Assembly (NCBI GenBank): GCA_913054135.1
Contig: CAJXJK010000014.1
Location: 1-64,000 of the forward strand
Direction of reading: 5' to 3'
From: an uncultured Flavobacteriales bacterium
GTDB taxonomy: Bacteria > Bacteroidota > Bacteroidia > Flavobacteriales_D > Crocinitomicaceae
DNA: 64,000 nt
Below, in pieces: positions 10,469 to 19,072 of the stretch; within the stretch, counting starts at the first letter, position 1; every line of letters starts with the position of its first letter. The notes under the pieces were generated by a model. That model saw nothing but the letters and a program-made list of their open reading frames with translations, did no database searches and was not told the origin of the DNA. Made by a program: the position numbers and the translations under genes.

Positions 10469-10891
10469 ATGTTACAGCCGAAAAGAACAAAATTTAGAAA
10501 AGCCCAAAAGGGAAGAAACAGAGGGATGGCTCAAAGAGGTAGCCAAATCGCTTTCGGATCATTTGGACTTAAAACATTAGAGCCGGGATGGTTAACATCT
10601 CGTCAAATAGAAGCTTCACGTATCGCCGTTACCAGATACATGAAAAGAGAGGGAAAAGTATGGATTCGTATTTTTCCTGACAAACCAGTGACCGCTAAGC
10701 CTGCAGAGGTAAGGATGGGTAAAGGTAAAGGTGCACCAAGCCATTGGGTAGCCGTTGTCAGACCTGGTAGAATTTTATTTGAGTGTGAAGGGGTGTCTTT
10801 AGAAACTGCAAGAGAAGCAATGAGACTTGCAGCACAAAAGCTTCCACTAAAATGTAAATTCATTGTTCGTAAAGATTACGTAGAGAAATAA
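10469..10891 (+). CDS. rplP: 50S ribosomal protein L16
   Basis: L16 binds helix 38 of 23S rRNA and positions tRNA in the A site. The 140-aa sequence begins [19 protein letters not shown] and contains the family signature [19 protein letters not shown]. The characteristic phrases [18 protein letters not shown] and [17 protein letters not shown] are intact. It sits in the usual rpsC-rplP-rpmC order. Confidence 0.98.
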   Translation: MLQPKRTKFRKAQKGRNRGMAQRGSQIAFGSFGLKTLEPGWLTSRQIEASRIAVTRYMKREGKVWIRIFPDKPVTAKPAEVRMGKGKGAPSHWVAVVRPGRILFECEGVSLETAREAMRLAAQKLPLKCKFIVRKDYVEK

Positions 10892-10899
10892 TTTAAGAG

Positions 10900-11103
10900 A
10901 TGAAGTCAGCAGAAATTAAAGAATTGTCATTGGCAGATTTGAAAGAGAAGATCGAAGAGCTAAGTACTCAACAAAATAAGTTGAAACTTGCTCACGCGGT
11001 AACTCCTCTTGAGAACCCTTTGCAATTAAGAGCTAATCGTAGAGTTATTGCTCGTTTACAAACAGAATTAAAAGGTAGAGAAATTGCTGAAGCGAAAGCT
11101 TAA
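10900..11103 (+). CDS. rpmC: 50S ribosomal protein L29
   Basis: L29 is a small two-helix protein next to L23 at the tunnel exit. At 67 aa it shows [20 protein letters not shown] and the conserved tail [19 protein letters not shown]. It is 8 nt after rplP and 29 nt before rpsQ. Confidence 0.97.
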   Translation: MKSAEIKELSLADLKEKIEELSTQQNKLKLAHAVTPLENPLQLRANRRVIARLQTELKGREIAEAKA

Positions 11104-11132
11104 GTAATGAATCGTTAAAAAAACTTTCTGTA

Positions 11133-11393
11133 ATGGAGAATAAGAGAAATTTAAGAAAAGAACGTATTGGGCTAGTAACTAGCGACAAAATGGAGAAATC
11201 AATTGTGGTTGCCGTTGAGCGTAAAGTGAAGCACCCTATGTACGGAAAGTTCGTGAAGAAGACGACTAAATTCGTGGCTCATGATGAAAACAATGACTGT
11301 AATATCGGTGATACTGTTAAAATCATGGAAACTAGAAAATTGTCTAAGAACAAGAACTGGAGATTAATAGAAATTGTTGAAAGAGCTAAATAA
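11133..11393 (+). CDS. rpsQ: 30S ribosomal protein S17
   Basis: S17 is a primary 16S rRNA-binding OB-fold protein needed for early 30S assembly. The 86-aa sequence has the core [20 protein letters not shown] and [20 protein letters not shown], ending in a basic helix. The gap to rplN is 8 nt. Confidence 0.98.
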   Translation: MENKRNLRKERIGLVTSDKMEKSIVVAVERKVKHPMYGKFVKKTTKFVAHDENNDCNIGDTVKIMETRKLSKNKNWRLIEIVERAK

Positions 11394-11401
11394 GAAAACT
11401 A

Positions 11402-11770
11402 ATGATTCAATCAGAAAGTAGATTAGGAGTAGCAGACAACAGTGGAGCCAAGGAAGTTCTTTGTATTCGTGTTTTAGGCGGAACTAAAAGAAGATATGCT
11501 TCTATTGGTGACAAGATTGTTGTCTCTATTAAAAGCGCAATGCCTCAAGGAAATGTCAAAAAAGGACAGGTTTGTAAGGCAGTTGTTGTTAGAGTAAAAA
11601 AAGAAATTAGAAGACCGGACGGATCTTATATAAGATTTGATGATAACGCGGTTGTATTGTTAAACGAAGCTGGTGAGATGAGAGGTACTCGTATTTTCGG
11701 GCCTGTTGCTAGAGAGCTTAGAGACAAACAATACATGAAAGTTGTTTCATTAGCGCCAGAGGTACTTTAA
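11402..11770 (+). CDS. rplN: 50S ribosomal protein L14
   Basis: L14 is a highly conserved beta-barrel protein that forms an intersubunit bridge with 16S rRNA helix 14 and is the docking site of the silencing factor RsfS. The 122-aa protein begins [20 protein letters not shown] and has the signature [18 protein letters not shown]. It opens the spc part of the superoperon without any promoter-like gap. Confidence 0.98.
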   Translation: MIQSESRLGVADNSGAKEVLCIRVLGGTKRRYASIGDKIVVSIKSAMPQGNVKKGQVCKAVVVRVKKEIRRPDGSYIRFDDNAVVLLNEAGEMRGTRIFGPVARELRDKQYMKVVSLAPEVL

Positions 11771-11781
11771 AAATTAAAGAA

Positions 11782-12096
11782 ATGCAAAAGAAATTACACG
11801 TAAAGGTTGGAGACACTGTAACAGTGATCAGCGGAACGTCAAAAGGTTCTGAGGGAAAAATCCTTAGCATTGACAGAAGCAAAAACCGTGTGATCGTTGA
11901 AGGTGTAAACGTGGTAAAAAAACACGTGAAGCCGAGTGCGGCAAATCCACAAGGTGGAATCGAGGAAACTGAAGCTGGTGTTCACATTTCAAATGTGATG
12001 TTAGTTGTTGGTGGAGTTGCTTCTAAAGTCGGGCGCAAAGACGAAGACGGAAAATTAGTAAGATATTTAAAAAAGAACGGGGAGGTAGTTAAGTAA
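11782..12096 (+). CDS. rplX: 50S ribosomal protein L24
   Basis: L24 is an assembly initiator of the 50S subunit with a KOW motif. The 104-aa sequence has [20 protein letters not shown] (KOW) and [17 protein letters not shown]. The last base of its stop codon is the first base of the rplE start (TAATG), indicating translational coupling. Confidence 0.98.
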   Translation: MQKKLHVKVGDTVTVISGTSKGSEGKILSIDRSKNRVIVEGVNVVKKHVKPSAANPQGGIEETEAGVHISNVMLVVGGVASKVGRKDEDGKLVRYLKKNGEVVK

Positions 12097-12647
12097 TGAG
12101 CTATACACCAAGACTAAAAGAGCAGTACTCTAACGAAATTGCAAAGCAATTACAAGAGAAGTTTGGTTTCAAATCAAACATGAGAGTACCTAAACTAGAG
12201 AAGATTATCCTTAGCCAAGGGTTAGGAGAAGCAGTTGCTGATAAAAAAGTAATTGAATCTGCTATGAAAGATATGGCTTCGATTACTGGACAACAACCAG
12301 TTACAACTTACTCTAAGAAAGATATCTCAAATTTCAAATTGAGAAAAGGAATGCCAATTGGAGTTATGGTAACTTTAAGAGGTGAAAAGATGTATGAATT
12401 CTTAGACAGATTCATTAACGTAGCACTACCTAGAACTAGAGATTTTAGAGGTGTAAACGCTAAAGGATTTGACGGAAGTGGAAACTTCAACATGGGAATC
12501 ACTGAACACATCATTTTTCCAGAGATCGATATTGATAAAGTAAATAAAATATTAGGAATGGATATCACTTTCGTTACTTCAACGAAATCTGATGAAGAAG
12601 CTAAAGCATTGCTTGACGCATTCAAATTCCCTTTTACAAAAAACTAA
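12096..12647 (+). CDS. rplE: 50S ribosomal protein L5
   Basis: L5 binds 5S rRNA in the central protuberance and contacts P-site tRNA and S13. The 183-aa protein carries the family core [19 protein letters not shown] and the phrase [19 protein letters not shown]. It overlaps rplX by one base, and rpsN starts 4 nt after its stop. Confidence 0.98.
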   Translation: MSYTPRLKEQYSNEIAKQLQEKFGFKSNMRVPKLEKIILSQGLGEAVADKKVIESAMKDMASITGQQPVTTYSKKDISNFKLRKGMPIGVMVTLRGEKMYEFLDRFINVALPRTRDFRGVNAKGFDGSGNFNMGITEHIIFPEIDIDKVNKILGMDITFVTSTKSDEEAKALLDAFKFPFTKN

Positions 12648-12651
12648 AGAG

Positions 12652-12939
12652 ATGGCTAAAGAATCAATGAAGGCAAAAGAGCGCAAAAGAATTGCACTTG
12701 CTGCCAAATATGCTGAGAAAAGAGCTGAATTAAGAAAGAAGGCTGCACAAGGTGATTGGGATGCTATGATGGCTTTGCAAAAACTTCCGAAAAATTCAAT
12801 GGGAATCAGAGTTCACAATAGATGTGGATTAACTGGAAGACCTAGAGGGTACATGAGACAATTTGGAATTTCTCGTGTTACTTTCAGAGAGATGGCTTTG
12901 GCTGGGAAAATCCCAGGTGTTACTAAAGCTAGCTGGTAA
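12652..12939 (+). CDS. rpsN: 30S ribosomal protein S14 (zinc-free type)
   Basis: S14 completes the 30S head near the A site. I place the start at the ATG at 12652 ([20 protein letters not shown]), giving 95 aa; the frame is open further upstream, but that would overlap rplE. The conserved core [20 protein letters not shown] is present with only one Cys, so the CxxC pairs of the zinc-ribbon form are absent. This C-minus form is usual in Bacteroidota and works without zinc. Confidence 0.97.
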   Translation: MAKESMKAKERKRIALAAKYAEKRAELRKKAAQGDWDAMMALQKLPKNSMGIRVHNRCGLTGRPRGYMRQFGISRVTFREMALAGKIPGVTKASW

Positions 12940-12960
12940 AAAAGAAAAATTAATAGAAAC

Positions 12961-12990
12961 TGGGACCACATTATTTATAAGACGGTCTCA
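12961..12990 (+). promoter_or_regulatory. Hairpin in the rpsN-rpsH spacer
   Basis: Bases 12961-12967 pair with 12984-12990 (7 bp with one G-U pair), with a 16-nt loop and no U-tract. The spacer between rpsN and rpsH is 69 nt, long for this operon. In E. coli S8 represses translation at the spc operon, so an S8-related leader is an attractive guess, but only the inverted repeat is actually seen. Confidence 0.35.
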
Positions 12991-13008
12991 AGTCTTAAAC
13001 AAAAACAA

Positions 13009-13401
13009 ATGTATACAGATCCAATTGCAGATTTTTTGACGCGTGTGCGTAATGCACAAATGGCTCGCCACAAAGTAGTGGAGATTCCTGCATCAAAAAT
13101 TAAAAAAGAGATTACTAAAATCTTAGATGAAAAAGGATATATCCTTTCTCACAAATTTGATGAAGATGATAAACAAGGAATTATTAAAATTGCCTTGAAG
13201 TACAATAAAAATGTACCTGCTATCAAAAAAATCGAGAGAATTAGTAAACCAGGATTAAGAAAGTATTGCGGAGCAGCTGAGCTACCTAGAGTATTGAACG
13301 GATTGGGAATAGCAATCATTTCTACTTCTAAAGGTTTGATCACTGACAAAGAAGCAAGAACTCAAAACATTGGTGGTGAAGTTATTTGCCACGTTTATTA
13401 A
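13009..13401 (+). CDS. rpsH: 30S ribosomal protein S8
   Basis: S8 is a primary binder of the central domain of 16S rRNA and, in many bacteria, the repressor of the spc operon. The 130-aa sequence begins [19 protein letters not shown], and its C-terminal part has [18 protein letters not shown] followed by a GGEVICHVY end, all standard. The upstream spacer is unusually long (69 nt) and contains a hairpin. Confidence 0.98.
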   Translation: MYTDPIADFLTRVRNAQMARHKVVEIPASKIKKEITKILDEKGYILSHKFDEDDKQGIIKIALKYNKNVPAIKKIERISKPGLRKYCGAAELPRVLNGLGIAIISTSKGLITDKEARTQNIGGEVICHVY

Positions 13402-13420
13402 ATTATTAGAAGGTTAAGTT

Positions 13421-13975
13421 ATGTCTAGAATAGGAAATAACCCAATAAGTGTTGCTGATGGTGTTGAAGTCAAAATTGACGGAGGCATTATTACTGCAAA
13501 GGGACCTAAAGGAGAATTGACTCAAGATTTCGATTCAGAAGCAGTGAACATTGAGATTGCTGATGGTGAAATCAAATTGACAAGAAACTCTGAGCACAAA
13601 GATCACAGAGCAAAACACGGTTTATACCGTGCTTTAATAGCTAACATGGTTGAAGGTGTGACTAAAGGATGGTCTAAGAAATTAGAATTCCATGGTGTTG
13701 GTTATAGAGCAGTTGCAAAAGGGCAACAATTAGAAATGGTAATCGGTTACTCGCATGCAGTAATTATGGAGTTACCTGCTGAAATTAAGTTAACAGCTGA
13801 AACTGAAAAAGGAAAAGCTCCTGTGGTGACACTTGAGTCTCATGACAAACAATTAGTAGGACAAGTTGCTGCTAAAATTAGATCATTGAGAAAACCTGAG
13901 CCTTACAAAGGAAAAGGAATCAGATATTCAGATGAGTACATTAGAAGAAAAGCTGGTAAAGCAGCCGCTAAATAA
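13421..13975 (+). CDS. rplF: 50S ribosomal protein L6
   Basis: L6 is a two-domain protein near the factor-binding site of the 50S subunit. The 184-aa sequence has MSRIGNNPISVADGVEVKI at the start and the conserved C-terminal motif RKPEPYKGKGIRYSDE. It lies 19 nt after rpsH and 7 nt before rplR. Confidence 0.98.
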   Translation: MSRIGNNPISVADGVEVKIDGGIITAKGPKGELTQDFDSEAVNIEIADGEIKLTRNSEHKDHRAKHGLYRALIANMVEGVTKGWSKKLEFHGVGYRAVAKGQQLEMVIGYSHAVIMELPAEIKLTAETEKGKAPVVTLESHDKQLVGQVAAKIRSLRKPEPYKGKGIRYSDEYIRRKAGKAAAK

Positions 13976-13982
13976 TTAAGTT

Positions 13983-14336
13983 ATGGCGTCAAAGAAAGTA
14001 GAAAAAAGAGCAAAAATTAAAAGAAGAATCCGTAAAAATGTTTTCGGAACTTCTACGCAGCCAAGATTGAGCGTGTTTAGATCTAACAAAGAGATATATG
14101 CGCAAGTAATTGATGATGTTGAAGGTAAAACTTTAGCTTCTTCTTCATCTTACAAAAACAAAGCTGCTAACGGTAAGTCTAAATCTGAAGCTGCGGCAAT
14201 CGTAGGTAAAGAATTAGCAGAAAAAGCTACTAAAGCAGGTGTTGATAAAGTAGTTTTCGATAGAAATGGATACCAATATCACGGAAGAGTAAAATCTTTA
14301 GCTGATGGTGCACGTGAAGGAGGACTTAAATTTTAA
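13983..14336 (+). CDS. rplR: 50S ribosomal protein L18
   Basis: L18 delivers 5S rRNA to the central protuberance. The 117-aa protein starts with a basic arm ([20 protein letters not shown]) and ends with the signature [20 protein letters not shown]. Gaps on both sides are 6-7 nt. Confidence 0.98.
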   Translation: MASKKVEKRAKIKRRIRKNVFGTSTQPRLSVFRSNKEIYAQVIDDVEGKTLASSSSYKNKAANGKSKSEAAAIVGKELAEKATKAGVDKVVFDRNGYQYHGRVKSLADGAREGGLKF

Positions 14337-14342
14337 GAAGAC

Positions 14343-14852
14343 ATGAAAGCAAAACAAATTAGATCAACAGACATTGAGTTAAAAGACAAATTAGTTGCCT
14401 TAAACCGTGTTACTAAAGTAACCAAAGGTGGACGTAATTTTACTTTCTCAGCAATAGTAGTTGTTGGAAACGAAGACGGAATCGTAGGTCACGGATTAGG
14501 TAAAGCTAAAGAGGTAGTTGAAGCTATTTCTAAAGGTGTTGATGACGCAAAAAAGAACTTAATTAAAGTTCCTGTTATTAACGGATCTGTTCCTCACTTA
14601 CAAAAAGGAAAGTATTCTGGAGCTAGAGTTTTATTGAAGCCTGCTTCTCATGGTACTGGAGTTATTGCTGGTGGTGCAATGCGTGCGGTTTTAGAAAGCG
14701 CAGGTATTACAGATATCTTAGCAAAATCTCAAGGTTCTTCAAACCCTCATAACGTAGTTAAAGCGACATTTGATGCGCTTAGCCAAATGAGAGATGCAGT
14801 TCAAGTAGCGAAAGACAGAGGAGTATCAATGGACACAGTGTTTAACGGTTAA
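14343..14852 (+). CDS. rpsE: 30S ribosomal protein S5
   Basis: S5 shapes the mRNA entry and decoding region, and mutations in it affect fidelity. At 169 aa it shows the double-stranded-RNA-binding-like N domain with [20 protein letters not shown] and [15 protein letters not shown], and the C domain with [19 protein letters not shown]. Length is normal. Confidence 0.98.
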   Translation: MKAKQIRSTDIELKDKLVALNRVTKVTKGGRNFTFSAIVVVGNEDGIVGHGLGKAKEVVEAISKGVDDAKKNLIKVPVINGSVPHLQKGKYSGARVLLKPASHGTGVIAGGAMRAVLESAGITDILAKSQGSSNPHNVVKATFDALSQMRDAVQVAKDRGVSMDTVFNG

Positions 14853-14863
14853 TATTAGATACC

Positions 14864-15040
14864 ATGGCAAAAGTTAAGATAAAACAAACAAGAAGTGCAA
14901 TCAATCGCCCGAAAGATCAAAAAGCAACTTTAGTTGCTCTTGGATTTAAGAAATTGAACCAAGTGATTGAAAAAGAAGGTACACCTCAAGTTATGGGGAT
15001 GATTAAAAAAGTATCGCACTTAGTTGAAATCGTAGATTAA
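14864..15040 (+). CDS. rpmD: 50S ribosomal protein L30
   Basis: A 58-aa protein found by reading the gap between rpsE and rplO. It begins MAKVKIKQTRSAINRPKDQK and continues with TLVALGFKKLNQVIEKEGTP, a standard short bacterial L30 in its expected place. The start is 11 nt after the rpsE stop. L30 binds 23S rRNA near the 5S region. Confidence 0.96.
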   Translation: MAKVKIKQTRSAINRPKDQKATLVALGFKKLNQVIEKEGTPQVMGMIKKVSHLVEIVD

Positions 15041-15044
15041 TAAT

Positions 15045-15059
15045 TGATTCACTGAATCA
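15045..15059 (+). promoter_or_regulatory. Small hairpin in the rpmD-rplO spacer
   Basis: A 6-bp inverted repeat (TGATTC and GAATCA) with a 3-nt loop lies in the 34-nt spacer before rplO. No U-tract follows. Its role is unknown; it could tune rplO translation or be coincidental. Confidence 0.25.
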
Positions 15060-15074
15060 TAGATATTAAAAGAA

Positions 15075-15521
15075 ATGAAATTAAATAATTTACAACCAGC
15101 TGAAGGTTCTACAAAGAACAAGAAGAGAATCGGTAGAGGTCAAGGATCTGGATCTGCAGGAACTGCAGGTAGAGGTCACAAAGGGGCTAAATCTCGTTCT
15201 GGTTATTCAAGAAAAATTGGTTTTGAAGGTGGTCAACAACCGCTTCAAAGACGTTTACCTAAATTCGGATTCACAAATTTCAACAGAGTTGAGTATAAAG
15301 GCATCAACCTTGACACTCTTCAGAAATTAGCTGATGAGAAAAAAGTAAAAGAAATCACACACGCAATCCTTAAAGAAAACGGTCTTGTTTCTAAAAACGA
15401 CTTAGTTAAGATTTTAGGTAGAGGTGAGTTGAAAGCAAAATTAAAGGTTACAGTACACGGATACTCTGCAAGTGCAAAAGCGGCTATTGAAGCAGCTGGA
15501 GGTACAGCAGAAGTTTGTTAA
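15075..15521 (+). CDS. rplO: 50S ribosomal protein L15
   Basis: L15 is a late-binding 50S assembly protein with a long basic N-terminal extension. The 148-aa sequence contains KKRIGRGQGSGSAGTAGRGH followed by GFEGGQQPLQRRLPKFGF, and the globular C-terminal part ends in AAIEAAGGTAEVC. It directly precedes secY by 18 nt, the usual order. Confidence 0.98.
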   Translation: MKLNNLQPAEGSTKNKKRIGRGQGSGSAGTAGRGHKGAKSRSGYSRKIGFEGGQQPLQRRLPKFGFTNFNRVEYKGINLDTLQKLADEKKVKEITHAILKENGLVSKNDLVKILGRGELKAKLKVTVHGYSASAKAAIEAAGGTAEVC

Positions 15522-15539
15522 TTACAGATTATCACCTGA

Positions 15540-16856
15540 ATGAAAAAGTTTATAGAAAATATAAAGAACATTTGGAAAGTTGAAGAACTTCGTAATAGAA
15601 TCCTTCTTACTTTAGGTCTTATCCTAATTTATAGAATAGGTTCTTTTATCGTACTTCCTGGTGTGAACCAAGCGGCGTTAGCGAGCGGTTCTAATACTGG
15701 AGGTTTGGTAGGGCTTCTTGACTTATTTGCCGGTGGTGCTTTCTCGAAAGCATCTATTATGGCATTAGGTATCATGCCCTATATCTCTGCATCTATTATT
15801 ATGCAGCTGTTAGGTATGGCCGTTCCGGTTGTTCAAAAAATGCAAAAAGAGGGTGAAAGTGGAAGAAGAAAAATTAATGGTTATACAAGGATCTTAACTA
15901 TTATCATTTGTGCTTTCCAAGCACCATCATACTTATCAATGTATGTGGTACAGCAAGGTGGAGCTTATAATGATACATTTATGTGGTGGACGACTTCAAT
16001 TATGATCTTGATTTCGGGTACTATGTTTGCAATGTGGTTAGGTGAAAGAATTACTGACAAAGGTGTTGGTAATGGTATTTCATTATTAATTACAGTAGGT
16101 ATCCTGGCTAGATTCCCAGGTGCAGTATTTGGTGAGTTCTTAGAAAGAAACACTGGCGCTGGTGGGATGTTCATGTTTATTGTTGAATTGATTGTGTTCT
16201 TCGCAATTATTATGGTGACAGTCCTCATTGTTCAAGGTGTCCGTAGGGTACCTATCAATTACGCAAAGAGAGTTGTAGGAAATGCAAATGCTGCTGAAGG
16301 TGGTCAAAGATCTTACATTCCATTAAAAGTAAACGCTTCTGGTGTAATGCCGATCATCTTTGCTCAAGCAATTATGACCGTACCAACAATGATTGGTCGT
16401 GACTCATGGCTTGGTGCTTTAGCTGACTACAGAAGTTTTGCATACAACTTTGTATTTGCATTGATGATTATCATCTTTACGTATTTCTATACGGCAATTA
16501 CGATCAATCCAAAGCAAATTGCTGATGACTTAAAAAGAAATGGCGGATTCGTTCCAGGTATTAAGCCAGGTACAGAAACTGCAGATTTCATTGATACAAT
16601 ATTATCTAGAATCACATTCCCTGGATCATTCTTCTTAGCAGCAATCGCAATTATTCCTGCTTTCGCAATGTTATTCGGAATTGGTGATGGATTTGCAATG
16701 TTTATGGGTGGTACTTCAATGCTGATTATGGTAGGGGTTGTATTAGATACACTTCAACAAATTGAAACTTATTTATTAAACAGACATTATGACGGTTTAA
16801 TGGAAGGTGGAAAAATTAGAGGTAGAAGAGGTGCTAACGAATTTTCAGGAATGTAA
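15540..16856 (+). CDS. secY: Preprotein translocase subunit SecY
   Basis: The channel subunit of the Sec translocon in the inner membrane, through which the many signal-peptide proteins of this window would pass. The protein has 438 aa with about ten transmembrane segments; characteristic phrases are [30 protein letters not shown] and [10 protein letters not shown], and the cytoplasmic loop has [14 protein letters not shown]. It is placed inside the spc operon as in most bacteria. infA starts 2 nt after its stop codon. The motor subunit SecA is encoded at 30679-34089. Confidence 0.98.
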   Translation: MKKFIENIKNIWKVEELRNRILLTLGLILIYRIGSFIVLPGVNQAALASGSNTGGLVGLLDLFAGGAFSKASIMALGIMPYISASIIMQLLGMAVPVVQKMQKEGESGRRKINGYTRILTIIICAFQAPSYLSMYVVQQGGAYNDTFMWWTTSIMILISGTMFAMWLGERITDKGVGNGISLLITVGILARFPGAVFGEFLERNTGAGGMFMFIVELIVFFAIIMVTVLIVQGVRRVPINYAKRVVGNANAAEGGQRSYIPLKVNASGVMPIIFAQAIMTVPTMIGRDSWLGALADYRSFAYNFVFALMIIIFTYFYTAITINPKQIADDLKRNGGFVPGIKPGTETADFIDTILSRITFPGSFFLAAIAIIPAFAMLFGIGDGFAMFMGGTSMLIMVGVVLDTLQQIETYLLNRHYDGLMEGGKIRGRRGANEFSGM

Positions 16857-16858
16857 TT

Positions 16859-17077
16859 ATGGCTAAGCAACCTTCAATAGAACAAGACGGAACAATTGTA
16901 GAAGCATTAGGAAATGCAATGTTCCGAGTAGAATTAGAAAACGGGCACGTTATTACTGCTCACATATCAGGTAAGATGAGAATGCATTACATCAAAATAC
17001 TTCCTGGTGATAAAGTGAAATTAGAAATGTCTCCTTACGATTTAACGAAGGGAAGAATAACTTATAGATATAAGTAA
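16859..17077 (+). CDS. infA: Translation initiation factor IF-1
   Basis: IF-1 is an OB-fold protein that occupies the 30S A site during initiation. The 72-aa sequence has the standard phrases [39 protein letters not shown] and the end [15 protein letters not shown]. It sits 2 nt after secY; map and adk, which often come between, are absent. Confidence 0.98.
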   Translation: MAKQPSIEQDGTIVEALGNAMFRVELENGHVITAHISGKMRMHYIKILPGDKVKLEMSPYDLTKGRITYRYK

Positions 17078-17085
17078 TAGAATTC

Positions 17086-17130
17086 GAGTAGAATGATTAG
17101 TTTTGCAATCCGAAATTAAAATGTCTACTC
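17086..17130 (+). promoter_or_regulatory. Inverted repeat in the infA-rpmJ spacer
   Basis: Bases 17086-17092 and 17124-17130 form a perfect 7-bp stem (GAGTAGA with TCTACTC) enclosing 31 nt. There is no U-tract, so it is not an intrinsic terminator. It ends 15 nt before the rpmJ start codon and could be a leader structure. Function is unknown. Confidence 0.35.
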
Positions 17131-17145
17131 AAAACAAGAGCAAAA

Positions 17146-17262
17146 ATGAAAGTTAGAGCATCAGTAAAAAAGAGATCTGCAGATTGCAAGATTGTGAAGA
17201 GAAAAGGGAGAGTTTACGTGATAAACAAGAAGAACCCTAAGTTTAAACAAAGACAAGGATAA
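17146..17262 (+). CDS. rpmJ: 50S ribosomal protein L36 (zinc-free type)
   Basis: A 38-aa protein in the gap between infA and rpsM. It starts [20 protein letters not shown] and ends with NPKFKQRQG, which identifies L36. The zinc-binding form has three Cys and one His; here only the Cys at residue 14 remains, while the others are Ser, Asn and Phe. This is the usual C-minus form in Flavobacteriia and removes the need for zinc. Confidence 0.95.
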   Translation: MKVRASVKKRSADCKIVKRKGRVYVINKKNPKFKQRQG

Positions 17263-17265
17263 AAT

Positions 17266-17296
17266 AGATCTGAGACGAGAGAGTAATCTCAAATCT
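17266..17296 (+). promoter_or_regulatory. Hairpin upstream of rpsM
   Basis: Bases 17266-17275 and 17287-17296 form a stem of nine pairs with one internal mismatch (AGAT-C-TGAGA with TCTCA-A-ATCT) and an 11-nt loop. It fills most of the 56-nt rpmJ-rpsM spacer and lacks a U-tract. In E. coli the alpha operon is controlled by S4 at a pseudoknot before rpsM, so a control role at this position is plausible but unproven. Confidence 0.4.
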
Positions 17297-17318
17297 TGAA
17301 TCTAAATAATAGAGAATT

Positions 17319-17693
17319 ATGGCTAGAATTGCTGGAATAGATTTACCTAAGAATAAAAGAGGAGTTATTGGTTTAACTTACATCTACGGAATCGGAAATA
17401 GTACTGCTGCACAAATTTTAAAGGAATGCGGTATTGATGAAAACATCAAAGTTGAAGATTGGAATGATGATCAATTAGGAAAACTGAGAGAGATCATCGG
17501 AAACATTAAAGTTGAAGGTGCATTGAGATCAGAAGTTCAATTGAACATTAAGCGTTTGATGGATATCGGATGTTATAGAGGAATTAGACATAGAGCTGGT
17601 CTTCCATTAAGAGGACAAAGAACTAAGAATAACTCTAGAACAAGAAAAGGTAGAAGAAAAACAGTTGCTAACAAAAAGAAAGCTGTTAAATAA
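17319..17693 (+). CDS. rpsM: 30S ribosomal protein S13
   Basis: S13 contacts both tRNAs and forms bridges to the 50S subunit. The 124-aa sequence has [20 protein letters not shown], the conserved [20 protein letters not shown] and a basic tail. It begins the alpha-operon part of the cluster. Unusually for this operon, the next gene rpsK is separated by 123 nt of structured spacer. Confidence 0.98.
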   Translation: MARIAGIDLPKNKRGVIGLTYIYGIGNSTAAQILKECGIDENIKVEDWNDDQLGKLREIIGNIKVEGALRSEVQLNIKRLMDIGCYRGIRHRAGLPLRGQRTKNNSRTRKGRRKTVANKKKAVK

Positions 17694-17715
17694 TTGATCA
17701 GGCTGTAAGTCTGGT

Positions 17716-17764
17716 TGGATGCTTAGCTCAGCAGGTGGCTGAGGCTCTCGTAGCCCCGAAACCA
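17716..17764 (+). promoter_or_regulatory. Structured rpsM-rpsK spacer
   Basis: In the 123-nt spacer, a 6-bp hairpin with a 5-nt loop lies at 17727-17743 (CTCAGC with GCTGAG). A second 4-bp hairpin at 17743-17755 (GGCT with AGCC) shares one base with the first. A short GGTT...AACC pair could close both. The region is GC-richer than its surroundings. It resembles a leader RNA more than a gene; no tRNA fold could be built. Confidence 0.4.
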
Positions 17765-17816
17765 TGATAACTAAGTTGAAAACCGATAAGACAACAAAGT
17801 CAAAAGCTAAAGAAAA

Positions 17817-18203
17817 ATGGCAAAAACAGGAAAAGCAAAAAAGAAAAGTGTCAAAGTTGATGCAGTAGGTGAAGCGCATATTCAAGCGTCTTTCAACAAC
17901 ATCATCATTTCACTAACTAATAAGTCAGGACAAGTAATTTCTTGGTCTTCGGCTGGTAAAATGGGATTCAGAGGTTCTAAAAAGAATACTCCTTATGCTG
18001 CACAAGTTGCTGCTGAAGAGTGTACTAAAGAAGCTGCTGAACTTGGATTGAGAAAAGTTAAGGTTTATGTAAAAGGACCTGGTTCTGGAAGAGAGTCTGC
18101 TATCAGATCTATCCACAACAATGGAGTAGAAGTAACAGAAATCATTGATGTTACTCCAATGCCACATAACGGTTGTCGTCCTCCTAAGAGAAGAAGAGTA
18201 TAA
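17817..18203 (+). CDS. rpsK: 30S ribosomal protein S11
   Basis: S11 forms the 30S platform near the E site and the Shine-Dalgarno cleft. The 128-aa protein contains [32 protein letters not shown] and the conserved end [18 protein letters not shown] use the ATG at 17817 ([11 protein letters not shown]), consistent with the family. Confidence 0.98.
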   Translation: MAKTGKAKKKSVKVDAVGEAHIQASFNNIIISLTNKSGQVISWSSAGKMGFRGSKKNTPYAAQVAAEECTKEAAELGLRKVKVYVKGPGSGRESAIRSIHNNGVEVTEIIDVTPMPHNGCRPPKRRRV

Positions 18204-18232
18204 TCAATTTATATATTAATAGATAAGACCAT

Positions 18233-18257
18233 TGGCATAAGGTGTAATTCCTAGCCA
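18233..18257 (+). promoter_or_regulatory. Weak hairpin in the rpsK-rpsD spacer
   Basis: TGGC at 18233-18236 pairs with GCCA at 18254-18257, and AGG at 18240-18242 with CCT at 18250-18252, separated by a small internal loop. It lies in a 76-nt spacer before rpsD. The stem is short and may be chance. Confidence 0.25.
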
Positions 18258-18279
18258 CAGATCTAAAAAACAAACAGAA

Positions 18280-18885
18280 ATGGCAAGATATACAGGACCA
18301 AAGTCCAAAATTGCAAGAAGATTTAGAGACCCGATTTTCGGAGATGACAAATCATTAGAAAGAAAAAATTATCCTCCAGGACAACACGGTCCTAACAAAA
18401 GAAGAGGAAAACAGTCAGAGTACTCTGTACAGTTAATGGAAAAGCAAAAAGCTAAGTATACTTACGGTATCTTAGAAAAGCAATTCTCTAACTTATTCAA
18501 GAAAGCTTCAAGAATGAAAGGTATTACAGGTGAAAACTTGTTAGTTCTTTGTGAATCTAGATTGGATAATACTGCTTACAGATTAGGGTTATCAAACACT
18601 CGTTCTGGTGCAAGACAATTAGTTTCTCACAGACACATCACTGTTAATGGTGAAATCTGTAACATTCCTTCTTACTCATTACGTCCTGGGGATGTAGTTT
18701 CAGTAAGAGAGAAGTCTAAATCAATGGAAGTTATTTCTGAAGCATTAGCTGCTAAAGAAACAGGTTTCGACTGGTTAGATTGGGATTCAGCAACAATGTC
18801 TGGTAAATTCATGAACATTCCGAACAGAGAAATGATTCCTGAAAATATCAAAGAACAGTTGATTGTCGAGCTTTACTCGAAATAA
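18280..18885 (+). CDS. rpsD: 30S ribosomal protein S4
   Basis: S4 starts 30S assembly at the five-way junction of 16S rRNA and is the alpha-operon repressor in E. coli. The 201-aa sequence begins [20 protein letters not shown] without the N-terminal zinc cysteines, and the S4 RNA-binding domain shows [20 protein letters not shown] and [20 protein letters not shown]. Structured spacers on both sides are possible control sites. Confidence 0.98.
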   Translation: MARYTGPKSKIARRFRDPIFGDDKSLERKNYPPGQHGPNKRRGKQSEYSVQLMEKQKAKYTYGILEKQFSNLFKKASRMKGITGENLLVLCESRLDNTAYRLGLSNTRSGARQLVSHRHITVNGEICNIPSYSLRPGDVVSVREKSKSMEVISEALAAKETGFDWLDWDSATMSGKFMNIPNREMIPENIKEQLIVELYSK

Positions 18886-18913
18886 TAACATTAGAACATA
18901 GTTCTTAGACTTA

Positions 18914-19072
18914 GACAAAAGCTACGTATATTTGCGCAACTTTTGTCTTTCGTCTTTTAGCTAGTCTATATTACGAAGCAAATAAATTAATAACTAAATA
19001 ATAACCATTGGCTGCTCGCCAAAGGATTTGTCTGACTTCTTCAGTCTTTCAAATCGCGCAACTTGCAGACAA
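18914..19072 (+). promoter_or_regulatory. Structured leader of rpoA with possible internal promoter
   Basis: The 205-nt gap between rpsD and rpoA contains, in order: an 8-bp stem with an 18-nt loop (18914-18921 with 18940-18947), with a TATATTTG -7-like box at 18927-18934 inside the loop; a 5-bp hairpin TTGGC/GCCAA at about 19008-19022; and a 7-bp stem TTGTCTG (19028-19034) with CAGACAA (19066-19072) just before the rpoA start. No U-tracts are present. A secondary promoter plus a folded leader for rpoA-rplQ is a reasonable reading; the -33 element is not clear. Confidence 0.4.

Noticed and set aside
12592-12651. Upstream start of rpsN
   Set aside because: It would overlap the rplE coding region and adds a non-homologous N-terminus; the ATG at 12652 starts the canonical S14.
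17716-17764. Possible tRNA in the rpsM-rpsK spacer
   Set aside because: The TTAGCTCAG string resembles a D-arm, but there is no acceptor stem, no TTCRA loop and no room for a full clover-leaf.
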